Shown in pieces: positions 14,213 through 22,181 of a stretch of 40,326 bases of DNA. The translations under genes were made by a program, and so were the position numbers. Every line of letters begins with the position of its first letter. Position 1 is the first letter of the stretch. Source of the stretch: a virus; IMG/VR virus record IMGVR_UViG_3300037076_000474, positions 1 through 40,326 of that record. One strand, given 5' to 3'. The notes below the pieces were generated by a model, which worked only from the letters and a program-made list of their open reading frames with translations, made no database searches and was not told where the DNA came from.

Positions 14213-15027
14213 CCAGCTTCCTCGACAGCAAGGCCGCCGAACGACTCGCCGACGACCTCGAAGCAATACCCGCATTGTTCGCCGACCTGCCCGCCGTCAA
14301 AACCGGAATCAAAGACCCCAGCAACGGCACACACACCCCACCCGCATCAAAACCGCCGCTATCCATGGAGGTCTTGTCATTGCTCGACGTTGCACGCAAA
14401 GGCGTCGAGGAATGGGCAGAAACAGACCCGCGCGGCCACGACGTCCTCGACCGTTACGGCGTCATTCCACACATCGGACTCTGGGTGCGTATCACCATCG
14501 AACTGATGACCGGCGCCGGCGAACATCCACCCACCGTCGTCTACTGGTCAGACCTGACCGACCTACTCGGCGCCCTCAAGGCCGCCACACCCTGGCTCAT
14601 CACGCAGCAGTGGTCGACCGAACTCGCCAAGGACCTGCACGCCCTCAGGGCCGAGATCGAACAGGCCCTCGGGATCAAGCCGGTGTTCGAGCCCAGGTGT
14701 CGCAACCTGTGGTGTGGGACGAACCATGGCGGCGTGTGGCTCGGGACCCTGCTCGAGGCTATGGACAACGGGACTTGGTATCTGTGCCCGAACTGCAAGC
14801 GGGACTACAAGTTCGCGGAAGACCTCAAGGCACTCGGGGGAGCGCAGTACCTGCGAGGCGAAGAGGTCGCGCAACTACTCGACGTGCCATGGTCAACGCT
14901 GCGCTACTGGAAGCAGGAACACTGGATCCGGCCCATCGCCTCAACCAGCGAAGGCATCGCACTGTTCGACCTCGACCAGGTCAGGGCCATCCGCGACACG
15001 CCAGCAGACGAGAGGGTTCGACAGTGA
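14209..15027 (+). CDS. Zinc-ribbon plus MerR/excisionase-type HTH protein
   Basis: 272 residues; start at the ATGA overlap. The N-terminal ~160 residues are a helical unknown domain (LDVARKGVEEWAETDPRGHD). Then CRNLWCGTNHGG and CPNCKRDY give a four-Cys zinc ribbon. The C terminus (about 220-265) reads YLRGEEVAQLLDVPWSTLRY and continues with a Trp-rich helix and FDLDQVRAI, a clear MerR/Xis-like winged HTH. A DNA-binding regulator or DNA-transaction protein is likely; the target is unknown. Confidence 0.8.
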   Translation: MTSFLDSKAAERLADDLEAIPALFADLPAVKTGIKDPSNGTHTPPASKPPLSMEVLSLLDVARKGVEEWAETDPRGHDVLDRYGVIPHIGLWVRITIELMTGAGEHPPTVVYWSDLTDLLGALKAATPWLITQQWSTELAKDLHALRAEIEQALGIKPVFEPRCRNLWCGTNHGGVWLGTLLEAMDNGTWYLCPNCKRDYKFAEDLKALGGAQYLRGEEVAQLLDVPWSTLRYWKQEHWIRPIASTSEGIALFDLDQVRAIRDTPADERVRQ

Positions 15028-15101
15028 CCGGGGATCGGGTCTACCATCACAGCGACGTACTTAGCGCCCAAGATCAGGTCGCACGGCTCGAGTCCACATG
15101 A
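15024..15101 (+). CDS. Possible 25-residue coupling ORF
   Basis: GTG at 15024 overlaps the upstream stop (GTGA) and the TGA at 15099-15101 overlaps the next ATG. The peptide is MTGDRVYHHSDVLSAQDQVA plus five residues. No family is recognised. It may exist only to keep ribosomes on the message up to the HNH-like gene, or the stretch may be non-coding and hold a promoter. Confidence 0.4.
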   Translation: MTGDRVYHHSDVLSAQDQVARLEST

Positions 15102-15394
15102 CTCGCCACACCATCGCCAAACACGCCGGCCGATCCACCAGACGCTGGCGCAAACTCGCAGCCACCCAACGCGCCAAACGCGAAGCCTGCTGCTACTGCC
15201 AACAACCCATCGACTACACCCTGCCCGCCAACCATCGCTACGCGTTCACCGTCGCCCACTGGCTACCCGTCGCCCTCTACCCACACCTCGCCGAGACAGC
15301 CAGCAACATCAGAGGCGCGGCACACCGCGGGTGCAACAGCGAAGCAGGCACCAGCGTTGACGTCGTCGAACCTGGCGCGTCAGTCGACTGGTAG
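15098..15394 (+). CDS. Small HNH-like protein next to the packaging region
   Basis: 98 residues with a basic N terminus (STRRWRKLAATQRAKREACC). HNH elements are CCYCQQPIDY (CxxC pair), FTVAHWLPVALYP where the usual Asp-His is Ala-His, and SNIRGAAHRGCNSEAG holding the His and Cys-Asn. HNH proteins encoded beside terminase genes are known to be needed for packaging of cos phages, and this one lies right next to the gene-free block and the small terminase. Loss of the Asp may reduce nuclease activity; only an alignment can settle that. Confidence 0.75.
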   Translation: MTRHTIAKHAGRSTRRWRKLAATQRAKREACCYCQQPIDYTLPANHRYAFTVAHWLPVALYPHLAETASNIRGAAHRGCNSEAGTSVDVVEPGASVDW

Positions 15395-15511
15395 CGGCCC
15401 CACGGTCGTCCCTCCCGAGCGCTAGGCGGGAGGGGCAGGCTGGTCGGAGCGGGTGAACCCCAAGTCCCCGCCCCGACTGGCCAGTCATAATCGAACACCC
15501 AGAGGACACTA

Positions 15512-15844
15512 CCTAGGGGGGGTATCCCTCGGGCGTGAGACGTACCCTAGGGGGGGTACCCTTCAAAGCCCCTCCCAGCGCCTGAACTACACGGGTGCAA
15601 GTCGGGATGTCTGAGGACACTTAGGGTGTGTTCGATTATGTCGGCCTAGTAGCACAGCATAACCCCTAGTCAGAGGCCCATCGAGAAGAACAATCGAACA
15701 ACCTTAGAAAAATCCACACTCCTGTGGGACGGCCTAGTGAGCCTGTCCCGGTTTCTCTCCCCCCCGATCTACCGGGGGGGCCTATCTGAGGGGGGGTATA
15801 CGCCCCACAGGGGCGCTCCCGCCTCGCTGGTAGGGGGGTATCCC
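15512..15844. repeat. Four TAGGGGGGGTA-type motifs
   Basis: CCTAGGGGGGGTATCCC at 15512-15528, CCTAGGGGGGGTACCC at 15546-15561, GAGGGGGGGTATACGCCCC at 15788-15806 and TAGGGGGGTATCCC at 15831-15844. Each pairs a run of six or seven G with a short C run after TA, so each can fold as a small hairpin; multiple G runs also allow G-quadruplex structures. They interleave with the AATCGAACA motifs. Confidence 0.85.
15759..15780. terminator. C7/G7 stem-loop upstream of the terminase genes
   Basis: Seven C (15759-15765), loop GATCTACC, seven G (15774-15780). It could act as a transcription roadblock for early rightward messages before the late operon, or be part of the packaging signal. There is no T-run, so the terminator call is tentative. 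Confidence 0.4.
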
Positions 15845-15913
15845 TTACGGGGTTGCAAGCGAGGCTGGTTAATCGAACACCCCTTGACCTGTTGATTGTG
15901 CGAGGAGGTCGCT

Positions 15914-16246
15914 ATGCCAGTCACTCCGTCTGTGCTGCGTGCGACTCGTCTGGCGCTCAAGGAGGCCTCGTTGTCGGCCACGTCGGGCCCGGATGCGGGC
16001 ACGGTGGCTGCCCTGCTGAAGTTGGCGGCCGCGGTGGACGCGATCGACGCGAGTGGGCTGAATCCGGCGGGCAAGCTCGACAACGTGAGCCTCGCGACGT
16101 ACCTGAAGTACGCGGATGCGCTGGGTCTGACGCCGGCGGCTCGTGCTGCGGCGTCTGGGGCGCCGATCGAGTCTGAGATGGGTGGTGGGGTTCGTGGTGG
16201 CAGTCTTGGCGCCGTCCTCACCCTCGCCGCTCAAGCCACGGGGTAG
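15914..16246 (+). CDS. terS: Terminase small subunit (probable)
   Basis: 110 residues; ATG at 15914 preceded by a strong GAGGAGGTCGCT site, preferred over an in-frame GTG at 15896. Mostly helical: LRATRLALKEASLSATSGPD, KLAAAVDAID, and DNVSLATYLKYADALGLTPA. It lies directly upstream of and overlaps the large terminase gene, and directly downstream of the repeat-rich block it would be expected to bind. Divergent from textbook small terminases, so the call rests mainly on context and size. Confidence 0.75.
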   Translation: MPVTPSVLRATRLALKEASLSATSGPDAGTVAALLKLAAAVDAIDASGLNPAGKLDNVSLATYLKYADALGLTPAARAAASGAPIESEMGGGVRGGSLGAVLTLAAQATG

Positions 16247-17930
16247 GTTGCTCGGCTGCACTGAGCCTCGCATTTTTACCCCGCCGCTTCGTGAGCTCTC
16301 CCCGGAGACGTCGCTGGGGTTCGCAGCGATCAAGTTCGCGACGGATGTGCTGCTGCTGACGCTGTTCCCGTGGCAGGAATGGCTCCTGATTCACGCGTTG
16401 GAGCTGCTGCCGAACGGCCGGTTCCGGTTCCGGACGGTCTTGGTGCTAGTAGGCCGCCAGAACGGCAAGAGCACCGTGTCGATCGTGCTCGCGTTGTTCT
16501 TCCTGTTCGTGCTGAAGGTGGCGACGGTACTGGGTACCGCGCAGGACCTGGACTCGGCCGAGGCGGTGTGGGAGCAGGCAGTCTCGTTCGTCGAGGAGAT
16601 GGACGACGACACCGCACTTCCGGTCAGGCCGGACCTGAAGGCCGAGCATCACCACACGGTGCGGACGAACGGGAAGATGGCGCTGGTCCTGACCCGCGCG
16701 AACCGTCATCAGCGCCGCTACCGGGTCAAGGCGGCGAACGGGCGCGCCGGCCGTGGTTTCTCTGGCGATCTGACACTCCTGGACGAGCTGCGCGAGCATC
16801 AGACATGGGAAGCCTGGTCGGCGATCACGAAGACGATGATGGGCCGGCCGAACGGCCAGACGTGGGCGATGTCGAACGCCGGCGACATCACGTCGGCGCC
16901 GTTGCGGTTCCTGCGCAAGAAGGCTCACGAGCGTCTGGGTGACCCTGACGGGATCTGTGCACGTGACCCGGCGTCGAACGAGATGCCGTCGCGGGAGGAT
17001 TTCGCGCGAATTGTCGCCGAGCTCGAGCTCGAGGCCTTCGAGGCATGGGGCGACGAGCTGAAGGAGCTCGAGGAGTCGGCCGACGACCTCGGGATCTTCG
17101 AGTGGTCGGCGGCTCCGGAGTGCGAGGTCGTGGATCCGCGGGCGTGGGCCCAGGCGAACCCGTCGATGGGGTACATGATCTCGCCCCAGTCCATCCTCTC
17201 GGCGGCGCTGACGGATCTGGAGTGGGAGTTCCGGACCGAGGTGCTGTGCCAGTGGGCGGATGATGCGTTGACCGGTCCTTTTCCCGTGGGGGCGTTCGCG
17301 AAGTGCGCGGCTGTCCGGGATGCGCGCGGCAGGTTGTTGGAGTCGGAGAAGCTGAGCGCGGCGCGTCGTACGACGGCGTGCGTGACGGTGTCTGAGGACC
17401 GCGCCTGGACGTACGTGACGGTGTGCGGGACTCGTGAGGATGGCCTGCCGCAGCTGGAGGTCTCCGCGACACTCGAGGGCACGGCTGGTCTGGCGAAGTG
17501 GTTCACGGATCCGACGAAGCCGCACCGTAAGCGCTGGCAGGTCGCCGTGCAGATGGGCGGAGCGGCCCCAGAGACCGGCCTGGTGCCGGCGTTGAAACGG
17601 GCCGGGGTCCGGGTGGTGCCGTGGAAGCCGGCGGACGTGACGAGCTCGTGGGGCTTGCTCTTCGACGCGGTCAAGGACTGCCGGATTCGTCACACGTCAC
17701 AGAAGCAGCTCACCGATCCCGCGTCGAAAGCGAAACTCAAGCCGACCGAGTCGGGCGGCAAGCTCCTCGATCGTCGCCGGGCCCGCGGGACTGACCCGGT
17801 GCCGCTGGTCGGTGCGCAGGGCGCGTACTGGCTGTGGCAGAAGCAGAGCACGACGACAACGCAAGCAACGGCCCCGACTGTCTCGGCGGGCCAGACGACG
17901 GTCAACGAGGTTGACCAGATGAACTTCTGA
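16194..17930 (+). CDS. terL: Terminase large subunit
   Basis: About 578 residues if translation starts at GTG 16194 (GTG 16197 is equally possible; the ATG-like upstream extension to 16143 lies deep in the small-subunit gene). The N-terminal ATPase has an adenine-motif region (FPWQEWLLIHALEL), Walker A VGRQNGKST (about 87-94) and Walker B LTLLDELREH (Asp197-Glu198). The C-terminal half is the expected nuclease domain with acidic positions (for example LLFDAVKD). It pumps DNA into the prohead and cuts concatemers. Overlaps the small subunit by about 50 bases. Confidence 0.95.
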   Translation: MVAVLAPSSPSPLKPRGRLLGCTEPRIFTPPLRELSPETSLGFAAIKFATDVLLLTLFPWQEWLLIHALELLPNGRFRFRTVLVLVGRQNGKSTVSIVLALFFLFVLKVATVLGTAQDLDSAEAVWEQAVSFVEEMDDDTALPVRPDLKAEHHHTVRTNGKMALVLTRANRHQRRYRVKAANGRAGRGFSGDLTLLDELREHQTWEAWSAITKTMMGRPNGQTWAMSNAGDITSAPLRFLRKKAHERLGDPDGICARDPASNEMPSREDFARIVAELELEAFEAWGDELKELEESADDLGIFEWSAAPECEVVDPRAWAQANPSMGYMISPQSILSAALTDLEWEFRTEVLCQWADDALTGPFPVGAFAKCAAVRDARGRLLESEKLSAARRTTACVTVSEDRAWTYVTVCGTREDGLPQLEVSATLEGTAGLAKWFTDPTKPHRKRWQVAVQMGGAAPETGLVPALKRAGVRVVPWKPADVTSSWGLLFDAVKDCRIRHTSQKQLTDPASKAKLKPTESGGKLLDRRRARGTDPVPLVGAQGAYWLWQKQSTTTTQATAPTVSAGQTTVNEVDQMNF

Positions 17931-17950
17931 ATCTCTCGAAGGGGGCACTC

Positions 17951-19243
17951 ATGGCATCTGGCGCGCCCGTGACAGAGATCGGCCTGGTTGTTGCGAACGC
18001 GACGATGTGGTGGCCTCAGGACCACGAGGAGACCGTCGAGCTGCGGTGGCCTGACAGTGTCACGATGTACGACCGGATGCGCCGGCAGGACTCCACGGTC
18101 CGGTCCTCATTGCAGGCCGTCAAACTCCCGATTCAGCGCACCACGTGGCGAATCGACCCGAACGGGGCCAGGCCGCTCGTCGTGGAGGCGTGTGCCGACG
18201 AGTTGGGGCTGCCGATCGTCGGAGGTGCCCCGCGCCCCGTGCTTCGGACCCGGGACCGGTTCTCGTGGGCGGATCACCTGAGGCTCGCGCTGCTGAAGCT
18301 CGACTTCGGTCATTCGTTCTTCGAGCAGACGTACCGGATCGACGCGTCCGGCTTCGCGCACATCCGCAAACTCGGCTGGCGGCCTCCGCGGACCATCTCT
18401 CGGGTCGTAGTGGCGCGTGACGGTGGCCTCGAGGCGATCTGGCAGTACGGCGTCGGGGAGGCGATCCCCGTCAGCCAGCTGGTTGCGTACGTGAACGAGC
18501 GCGAAGGTGGCAACTGGCTCGGCCAGTCGCTGATTCGCCCGGCGTACAAGCCGTGGATGCTGAAGGACCGCGCCCTCCGCGTCCAGGCGCAGACCTTGGA
18601 CCGCAACGGTCTCGGCATCCCCGTGTACGAGGCCGGCGCGGAACCCGACTACGAGGGGTTGCAGCCGGAGGATCGTCAGAAGGCGGTCCAGGCCGAGATG
18701 GACGGCGGCGCGAAGCTGGCGCAGGCCTACCGGTCCGGCGACAACTCGGGTGCTGCGATCCGCAACGGGTCGAAGCTAACCCTGATGGGCGTCACCGGCA
18801 CCCTGCCGGACTCCGACAAGCCAATCCGCTACTACGACGAGCAGATCAGCGCCGCCGTGCTCGCGAACTTCCTGAGCCTCGGCGGCGATAACGCGACTGG
18901 TTCGTATGCCCTCGGGAAGACGTTCGCCGAGTTCTTCGTTCAGTCGCTGCAGACGCTCGCCCTCGACATCGCGGATGTCGCCACGATGCACATCGTCGAG
19001 GACTTCGTTGACCTGAATTTCGGCACTGACGAGCCGGCCCCTCGGATCGTGTTCGACGAGATCGGCGCTCAGCAGCTCGCCACGGCGCAGGCCATCAAGA
19101 TGCTCATCGACTGCGGGGCGCTGAGGGCTGACGATCCGCTGGAGACGTTCCTGCGCGAGCGGTACACCCTTCCAGCTGCGGATCCGGCGACAAGCCGTAT
19201 CGCACCCACGCCGACCCCCACACCGCCCGCCCAAGGAGCATGA
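17951..19243 (+). CDS. Portal protein
   Basis: 430 residues; ATG at 17951 after GAAGGGGGCACTC. Typical features are MYDRMRRQDSTVRSSLQAVK near the start, WADHLRLALLKLDFGHSFFE in the middle, a wing/stem region, and IRYYDEQISAAVLANFLSLG with FAEFFVQSLQTLALDIADV toward the end. This pattern fits the DUF935-like portal family of long-tailed phages. Forms the dodecameric DNA channel and docks terminase and connector proteins. Followed by the protease gene with an ATGA overlap. Confidence 0.93.
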   Translation: MASGAPVTEIGLVVANATMWWPQDHEETVELRWPDSVTMYDRMRRQDSTVRSSLQAVKLPIQRTTWRIDPNGARPLVVEACADELGLPIVGGAPRPVLRTRDRFSWADHLRLALLKLDFGHSFFEQTYRIDASGFAHIRKLGWRPPRTISRVVVARDGGLEAIWQYGVGEAIPVSQLVAYVNEREGGNWLGQSLIRPAYKPWMLKDRALRVQAQTLDRNGLGIPVYEAGAEPDYEGLQPEDRQKAVQAEMDGGAKLAQAYRSGDNSGAAIRNGSKLTLMGVTGTLPDSDKPIRYYDEQISAAVLANFLSLGGDNATGSYALGKTFAEFFVQSLQTLALDIADVATMHIVEDFVDLNFGTDEPAPRIVFDEIGAQQLATAQAIKMLIDCGALRADDPLETFLRERYTLPAADPATSRIAPTPTPTPPAQGA

Positions 19244-20466
19244 ACATGGCCACGACCTTCCGTTTCCGCGGCGAGCAGCCGCCCACTGAGACGTCGCGGG
19301 CGTCGCTGCTGGCTGACACCGGCTCCGACGTGGGGATCGCAACCCTGTACCTGTACGACCCGATCGACTCGTGGGGTGGCTTCTGGGGCGTGTCCGCGAA
19401 GGAGTTCGCTCTCGCGCTCGCTGTGCTGCCGGCGGACACGTCCGAGATCCGGCTCCACGTCAACTCGCCCGGCGGGGAGGTGTTCGACGCGATGGCGATC
19501 ATGAACCTGCTCGACCAGCATCCGGCGAAGGTCGTCGCGGTCGTCGACGGGATCGCCGCGTCGGCCGCGTCATTCATCGCCGCAGCCGCTGACGAGCTCG
19601 TGATGGGCATCGGGGCGCAGCTGATGATCCACGACGCTTGGAACATCGAGATTGGCAACGAGGCGGCGATGCTCGCCATGGCTGCCCGGCTGGCTCGGGA
19701 CTCGAACTCGTGCGCCGAGATCTACGCCGCGAAGGCGGGCGGCACCGTCGACGAGTGGCGGGCCCTGATGCGTGACGAGACGTGGTATTCGGCTGCTGAG
19801 GCGGTCGCCGCAGGCCTGGCCGACTCGACTGTCGAGGACCCGGCCAGCAACGACAAGGCGAAGGCTGCGCTCAGGGGCGCCCGTGCGATGTTCCGCTACG
19901 CGGGCCGCGACGAAGCTCCTGCCCCTGGACGGCTCGCCGCCGTCCCCCACAATCTCCCGGCCGCTCCCGAGCCGGGTCCCCAAGAAACCCACCAGGAGGA
20001 GGACTCCATGTCCGCACTTTCCGATGGGCTCCGTCAGCGGCTCGGGATCACCGACGCCGCCCTTGACGAGGCTGGCCTGTTGGCCGCCCTCGACGAGGCG
20101 CTCACTGAGCGTGCCGAGCCCGACACCCACACCCCGTCGGCGTTGCCCGCGGGGACCGTCGCGATCGACGAGGGCATCCTCGCCCAGCTCACGACCGACG
20201 CGACCGCCGGCCGTGAGGCTCGCGCCGAGCAGCTGACCGCGCAGCGCGTCGCCACCGTCGACGCCGCTGTCCAGGCCGGCCGGATCCCGTTCGCCCGCCG
20301 CGAAGCGTGGATCGACCAGCTCGCCAAGGATCCCGGCGCCGCCGAGACCCTCAACGCTCTCGCCCAGGTCATCCCGACCGAAGCGATCGGTCTCACCGGA
20401 GGCGTCGACGAGGCGTCCGACGATGACGCCAACTACGCCGCGCTCTACACCCACAAGGAGGGCTGA
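19240..20466 (+). CDS. Head maturation protease (ClpP-type) fused to scaffold domain
   Basis: 408 residues. The N-terminal ~215 residues are an S14/ClpP-like serine protease: LHVNSPGGEVFDAMAIMNLL, VVDGIAASAASFIAAAADE with catalytic Ser108, and IHDAW with His131; RDETWYSAAEAVAAGLAD closes the domain. A Pro-rich linker (about 225-255) leads to a helical acidic C-terminal domain resembling a scaffold. A strong internal ribosome site and ATG at 20008 should give that domain alone. The protease would remove scaffold during capsid maturation, as with lambda C and Nu3. Start at the ATGA overlap; a second in-frame ATG lies six bases downstream. Confidence 0.92.
   Translation: MNMATTFRFRGEQPPTETSRASLLADTGSDVGIATLYLYDPIDSWGGFWGVSAKEFALALAVLPADTSEIRLHVNSPGGEVFDAMAIMNLLDQHPAKVVAVVDGIAASAASFIAAAADELVMGIGAQLMIHDAWNIEIGNEAAMLAMAARLARDSNSCAEIYAAKAGGTVDEWRALMRDETWYSAAEAVAAGLADSTVEDPASNDKAKAALRGARAMFRYAGRDEAPAPGRLAAVPHNLPAAPEPGPQETHQEEDSMSALSDGLRQRLGITDAALDEAGLLAALDEALTERAEPDTHTPSALPAGTVAIDEGILAQLTTDATAGREARAEQLTAQRVATVDAAVQAGRIPFARREAWIDQLAKDPGAAETLNALAQVIPTEAIGLTGGVDEASDDDANYAALYTHKEG
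20008..20466 (+). CDS. Scaffolding protein from an internal in-frame start
   Basis: 152 residues, same frame as the protease. AGGAGGAGG lies five to seven bases before ATG 20008, an excellent ribosome site in the middle of a gene. The product MSALSDGLRQRLGITDAALD is helical and acidic, with coiled-coil potential (REARAEQLTAQRVATVDAAV). Nested protease/scaffold genes are well known in long-tailed phages, so this is expected on family grounds, with the start directly visible here. Confidence 0.82.
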   Translation: MSALSDGLRQRLGITDAALDEAGLLAALDEALTERAEPDTHTPSALPAGTVAIDEGILAQLTTDATAGREARAEQLTAQRVATVDAAVQAGRIPFARREAWIDQLAKDPGAAETLNALAQVIPTEAIGLTGGVDEASDDDANYAALYTHKEG

Positions 20467-20471
20467 TCAGC

Positions 20472-20834
20472 ATGGCTGACCACCTGCTCAAGTTCAAGCC
20501 GGGACAGCCCGTGACGTTCACGGCGTCCACGGCCATCGTCGGCGGCAACGCCGTCGAGGTCACCGGCGACCGCACGGTCGGTGTTGCGACCGCGGCCGCG
20601 TCTGCGAAGTCGATCGGCAGCGCCGCCCATGACGCTGCGATCAACGACCAGGTCATCGTCAATCTCGATGGCCCTGTCGACACGTTCATCTCTGCAGCGG
20701 CCATCGCGGCTGGCGTGAACATCGAGAACGCCACCCTCGGGAAGGTGCAGACGCTCACGACCGGGCGCTCGCTCGGCATCACTCTGACGCACGCAACCGC
20801 TGCCGATCAGACCGTCCAGGTCCTGCGGATCTGA
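20472..20834 (+). CDS. Head decoration protein (DUF2190-like)
   Basis: 120 residues, start six bases after the protease stop. Ala/Thr/Val-rich and beta-strand-like: LLKFKPGQPVTFTASTAIVG, VEVTGDRTVGVATAAA, and VIVNLDGPVDTFISAAAIAA. Size, composition and position between protease and major capsid protein match small capsid decoration proteins that trimerise on the expanded shell. No Cys or catalytic residues. Confidence 0.85.
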   Translation: MADHLLKFKPGQPVTFTASTAIVGGNAVEVTGDRTVGVATAAASAKSIGSAAHDAAINDQVIVNLDGPVDTFISAAAIAAGVNIENATLGKVQTLTTGRSLGITLTHATAADQTVQVLRI

Positions 20835-20852
20835 GAGAGGACCTGAACACTC

Positions 20853-21776
20853 ATGCTCACGTACCCCATCCCGGGTTCTACGCTCACCGGAGACGCCACC
20901 CTCGCGCAGGTGCTGGCGTTCCTCAAGTCGCCGACTCAGATCGCGCGTCGCTTCGCCGAGATCCTCGCGGACCACAACTTCCTGTCGCACTACCTGCTTC
21001 GTGGCAAGTGGACGATGCAGGGTGGCGCCATCCTCATCCCCGTCGAGGGCGTCGCCACGGGTGGTACCACAGAGACGGTCGCGCCCGGCGGCGAGTACCC
21101 GCTGCTCGCGCTCCCGGCCGACTCGGCGCTCCTCGTCGCAGCCCTCAAGAAGGGCCTCGGCACCGAGATCGCCGATGAGGAGGTCGGACGTCTACTGATG
21201 GACCCGGTGGAGAGGGGCATCCAGCTCCTCGCCCTCCAGACCATCATGGACTTCGACGCTGCCTCGATGTCGGTCATCAACGCCGCCGTCACGGCAACCC
21301 AGGCATGCTCCGCATTCTCGACGGCCACGGCCATCGTGACCGGCATCGAGCTGGCGAAGGCCAAGATCAAGGCACTCCACAAGGGCTACCGGGCTACCTC
21401 GGTCGTCCTCACCGGCACCCAGTGGGCAACCGTCGCGGCCCCGCTGCTGTCACTGCTGCCCCGCGAGACGGACAACCCGCTGATCAATGGCGGGGTGCCG
21501 AACATCCTCGACGTCGACTGGGTGAACAGCGACGACCTGCCCTCCGGGTGGGTTCCGATGGTCGTCGACGCCAACAACCTTGGCGGCATCGGCCACGAGA
21601 ACATCCCGTCCCTGGAGTACGTGGCGCTGTCGAGCGTCGCGGACAACCAGTCCCAGGTCGAGGTCGCTCGCTTCCGCGAGAAGAACGACTCGACCCGGAT
21701 CCAGATCCGCAAAGCTGACGTGCCCATCGTCCGCTGCGCGGATGCGGCGCTCACCCTCACCGGCACCGGGCTCTGA
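20853..21776 (+). CDS. Major capsid protein
   Basis: 307 residues. Position after scaffold and decoration genes and length are as expected for a HK97-fold shell protein. A helical N terminus (LAQVLAFLKSPTQIARRFAE) is followed by the long E-loop-like LRGKWTMQGGAILIPVEGVA and a P-domain helix (DPVERGIQLLALQTIMDFDA). The C-terminal beta-rich part contains ADNQSQVEVARFREKNDSTR. No separate N-terminal delta domain is apparent, in keeping with the separate scaffold protein. TGATG overlap with the next gene. Confidence 0.9.
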   Translation: MLTYPIPGSTLTGDATLAQVLAFLKSPTQIARRFAEILADHNFLSHYLLRGKWTMQGGAILIPVEGVATGGTTETVAPGGEYPLLALPADSALLVAALKKGLGTEIADEEVGRLLMDPVERGIQLLALQTIMDFDAASMSVINAAVTATQACSAFSTATAIVTGIELAKAKIKALHKGYRATSVVLTGTQWATVAAPLLSLLPRETDNPLINGGVPNILDVDWVNSDDLPSGWVPMVVDANNLGGIGHENIPSLEYVALSSVADNQSQVEVARFREKNDSTRIQIRKADVPIVRCADAALTLTGTGL

Positions 21777-22150
21777 TGGCTGACTACGTGGTGACGGCTC
21801 CGGCCGTGCAGCTGGTCGTCGGCTCTCGGATGTACTTCGTCGAGCGCGGCGCTGCCGTGCCCGACGGGGTCGCCGAGGATGTTCTCGCGCATCTCGTCGG
21901 GATCGGCTACATCACCGAGGCCGAGGTCGAGGCCCCGGCCGAGCCCGGGCCGGAGACGGTTGTCCAGACCGTCATCGATGACCTGGACAAGATGACCAAG
22001 GCGCAGTTGGCCGAGGTCGCCGCGGCCGAAGGCGTCGACCTGGCCGGCGCCAAGACCAACCCCGAACTGGTTGCGGCCATCGCCGCGGCCCGCGAGGAGA
22101 AGGTCCCCGAGGAGCCGGTACCCGCCGGTTCCGACAGCTCCAACCTGTAA
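21776..22150 (+). CDS. Head-associated protein with HeH/SAP-like motif
   Basis: 124 residues. The N-terminal ~45 residues are strand-rich (YVVTAPAVQLVVGSRMYFVE). After an acidic linker, DKMTKAQLAEVAAAEGVDLA and the following LVAAIAAAREE resemble the small helix-extended-helix (HeH/LEM/SAP) fold found in some head proteins and head fibres. The acidic C-terminal tail ends SDSSNL. Likely a head accessory; exact role unknown. Confidence 0.65.
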   Translation: MADYVVTAPAVQLVVGSRMYFVERGAAVPDGVAEDVLAHLVGIGYITEAEVEAPAEPGPETVVQTVIDDLDKMTKAQLAEVAAAEGVDLAGAKTNPELVAAIAAAREEKVPEEPVPAGSDSSNL

Positions 22151-22181
22151 CACCGAGACCGGGAAGGGGGGTGATCCCACC

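Larger units (their letters stand above)
15486..15883. repeat. Four AATCGAACA motifs, both orientations
   Basis: Copies at 15489-15497 (plus), 15629-15637 (minus), 15692-15700 (plus) and 15871-15879 (plus). The first two share 13 bases: CATAATCGAACAC at 15486-15498 and its exact reverse complement at 15628-15640. A degenerate inverted copy (TGTTGATT) follows the last at 15890-15897. The first abuts the palindrome GACTGGCCAGTC. Iterated asymmetric sites of this size suit binding by the small terminase or a repressor. Which one is unknown. Confidence 0.85.
15395..15913 (+). other. Repeat-rich gene-free block, candidate packaging (cos/pac) site
   Basis: About 519 bases without a credible gene, between the HNH-like gene and the small terminase. 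It contains an 8-bp dyad CCCTCCCG/CGGGAGGG (15410-15417, 15427-15434), the perfect palindrome GACTGGCCAGTC (15475-15486), four AATCGAACA motifs, four TAGGGGGGGTA-type motifs, a GGGAC/GTCCC hairpin around 15726-15749 and a C7/G7 hairpin at 15759-15780. Position between HNH and terminase is where cos sites of many HNH-encoding phages lie. Specific cut position cannot be read from the sequence. Minus-strand open frames here are repeat artefacts. Confidence 0.65.

Noticed and set aside
15884-15912. TTGACC near 15884 as a -35 promoter element for the late operon
   Set aside because: No acceptable -10 sequence at the right spacing before the small-terminase start; a promoter is likely in the region but cannot be placed.
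15769-16333. Minus-strand frames over the gene-free block and small terminase
   Set aside because: Composed of Arg/Pro/Ser-rich low-complexity sequence, no ribosome site, and they cross structured repeats and the terminase start.
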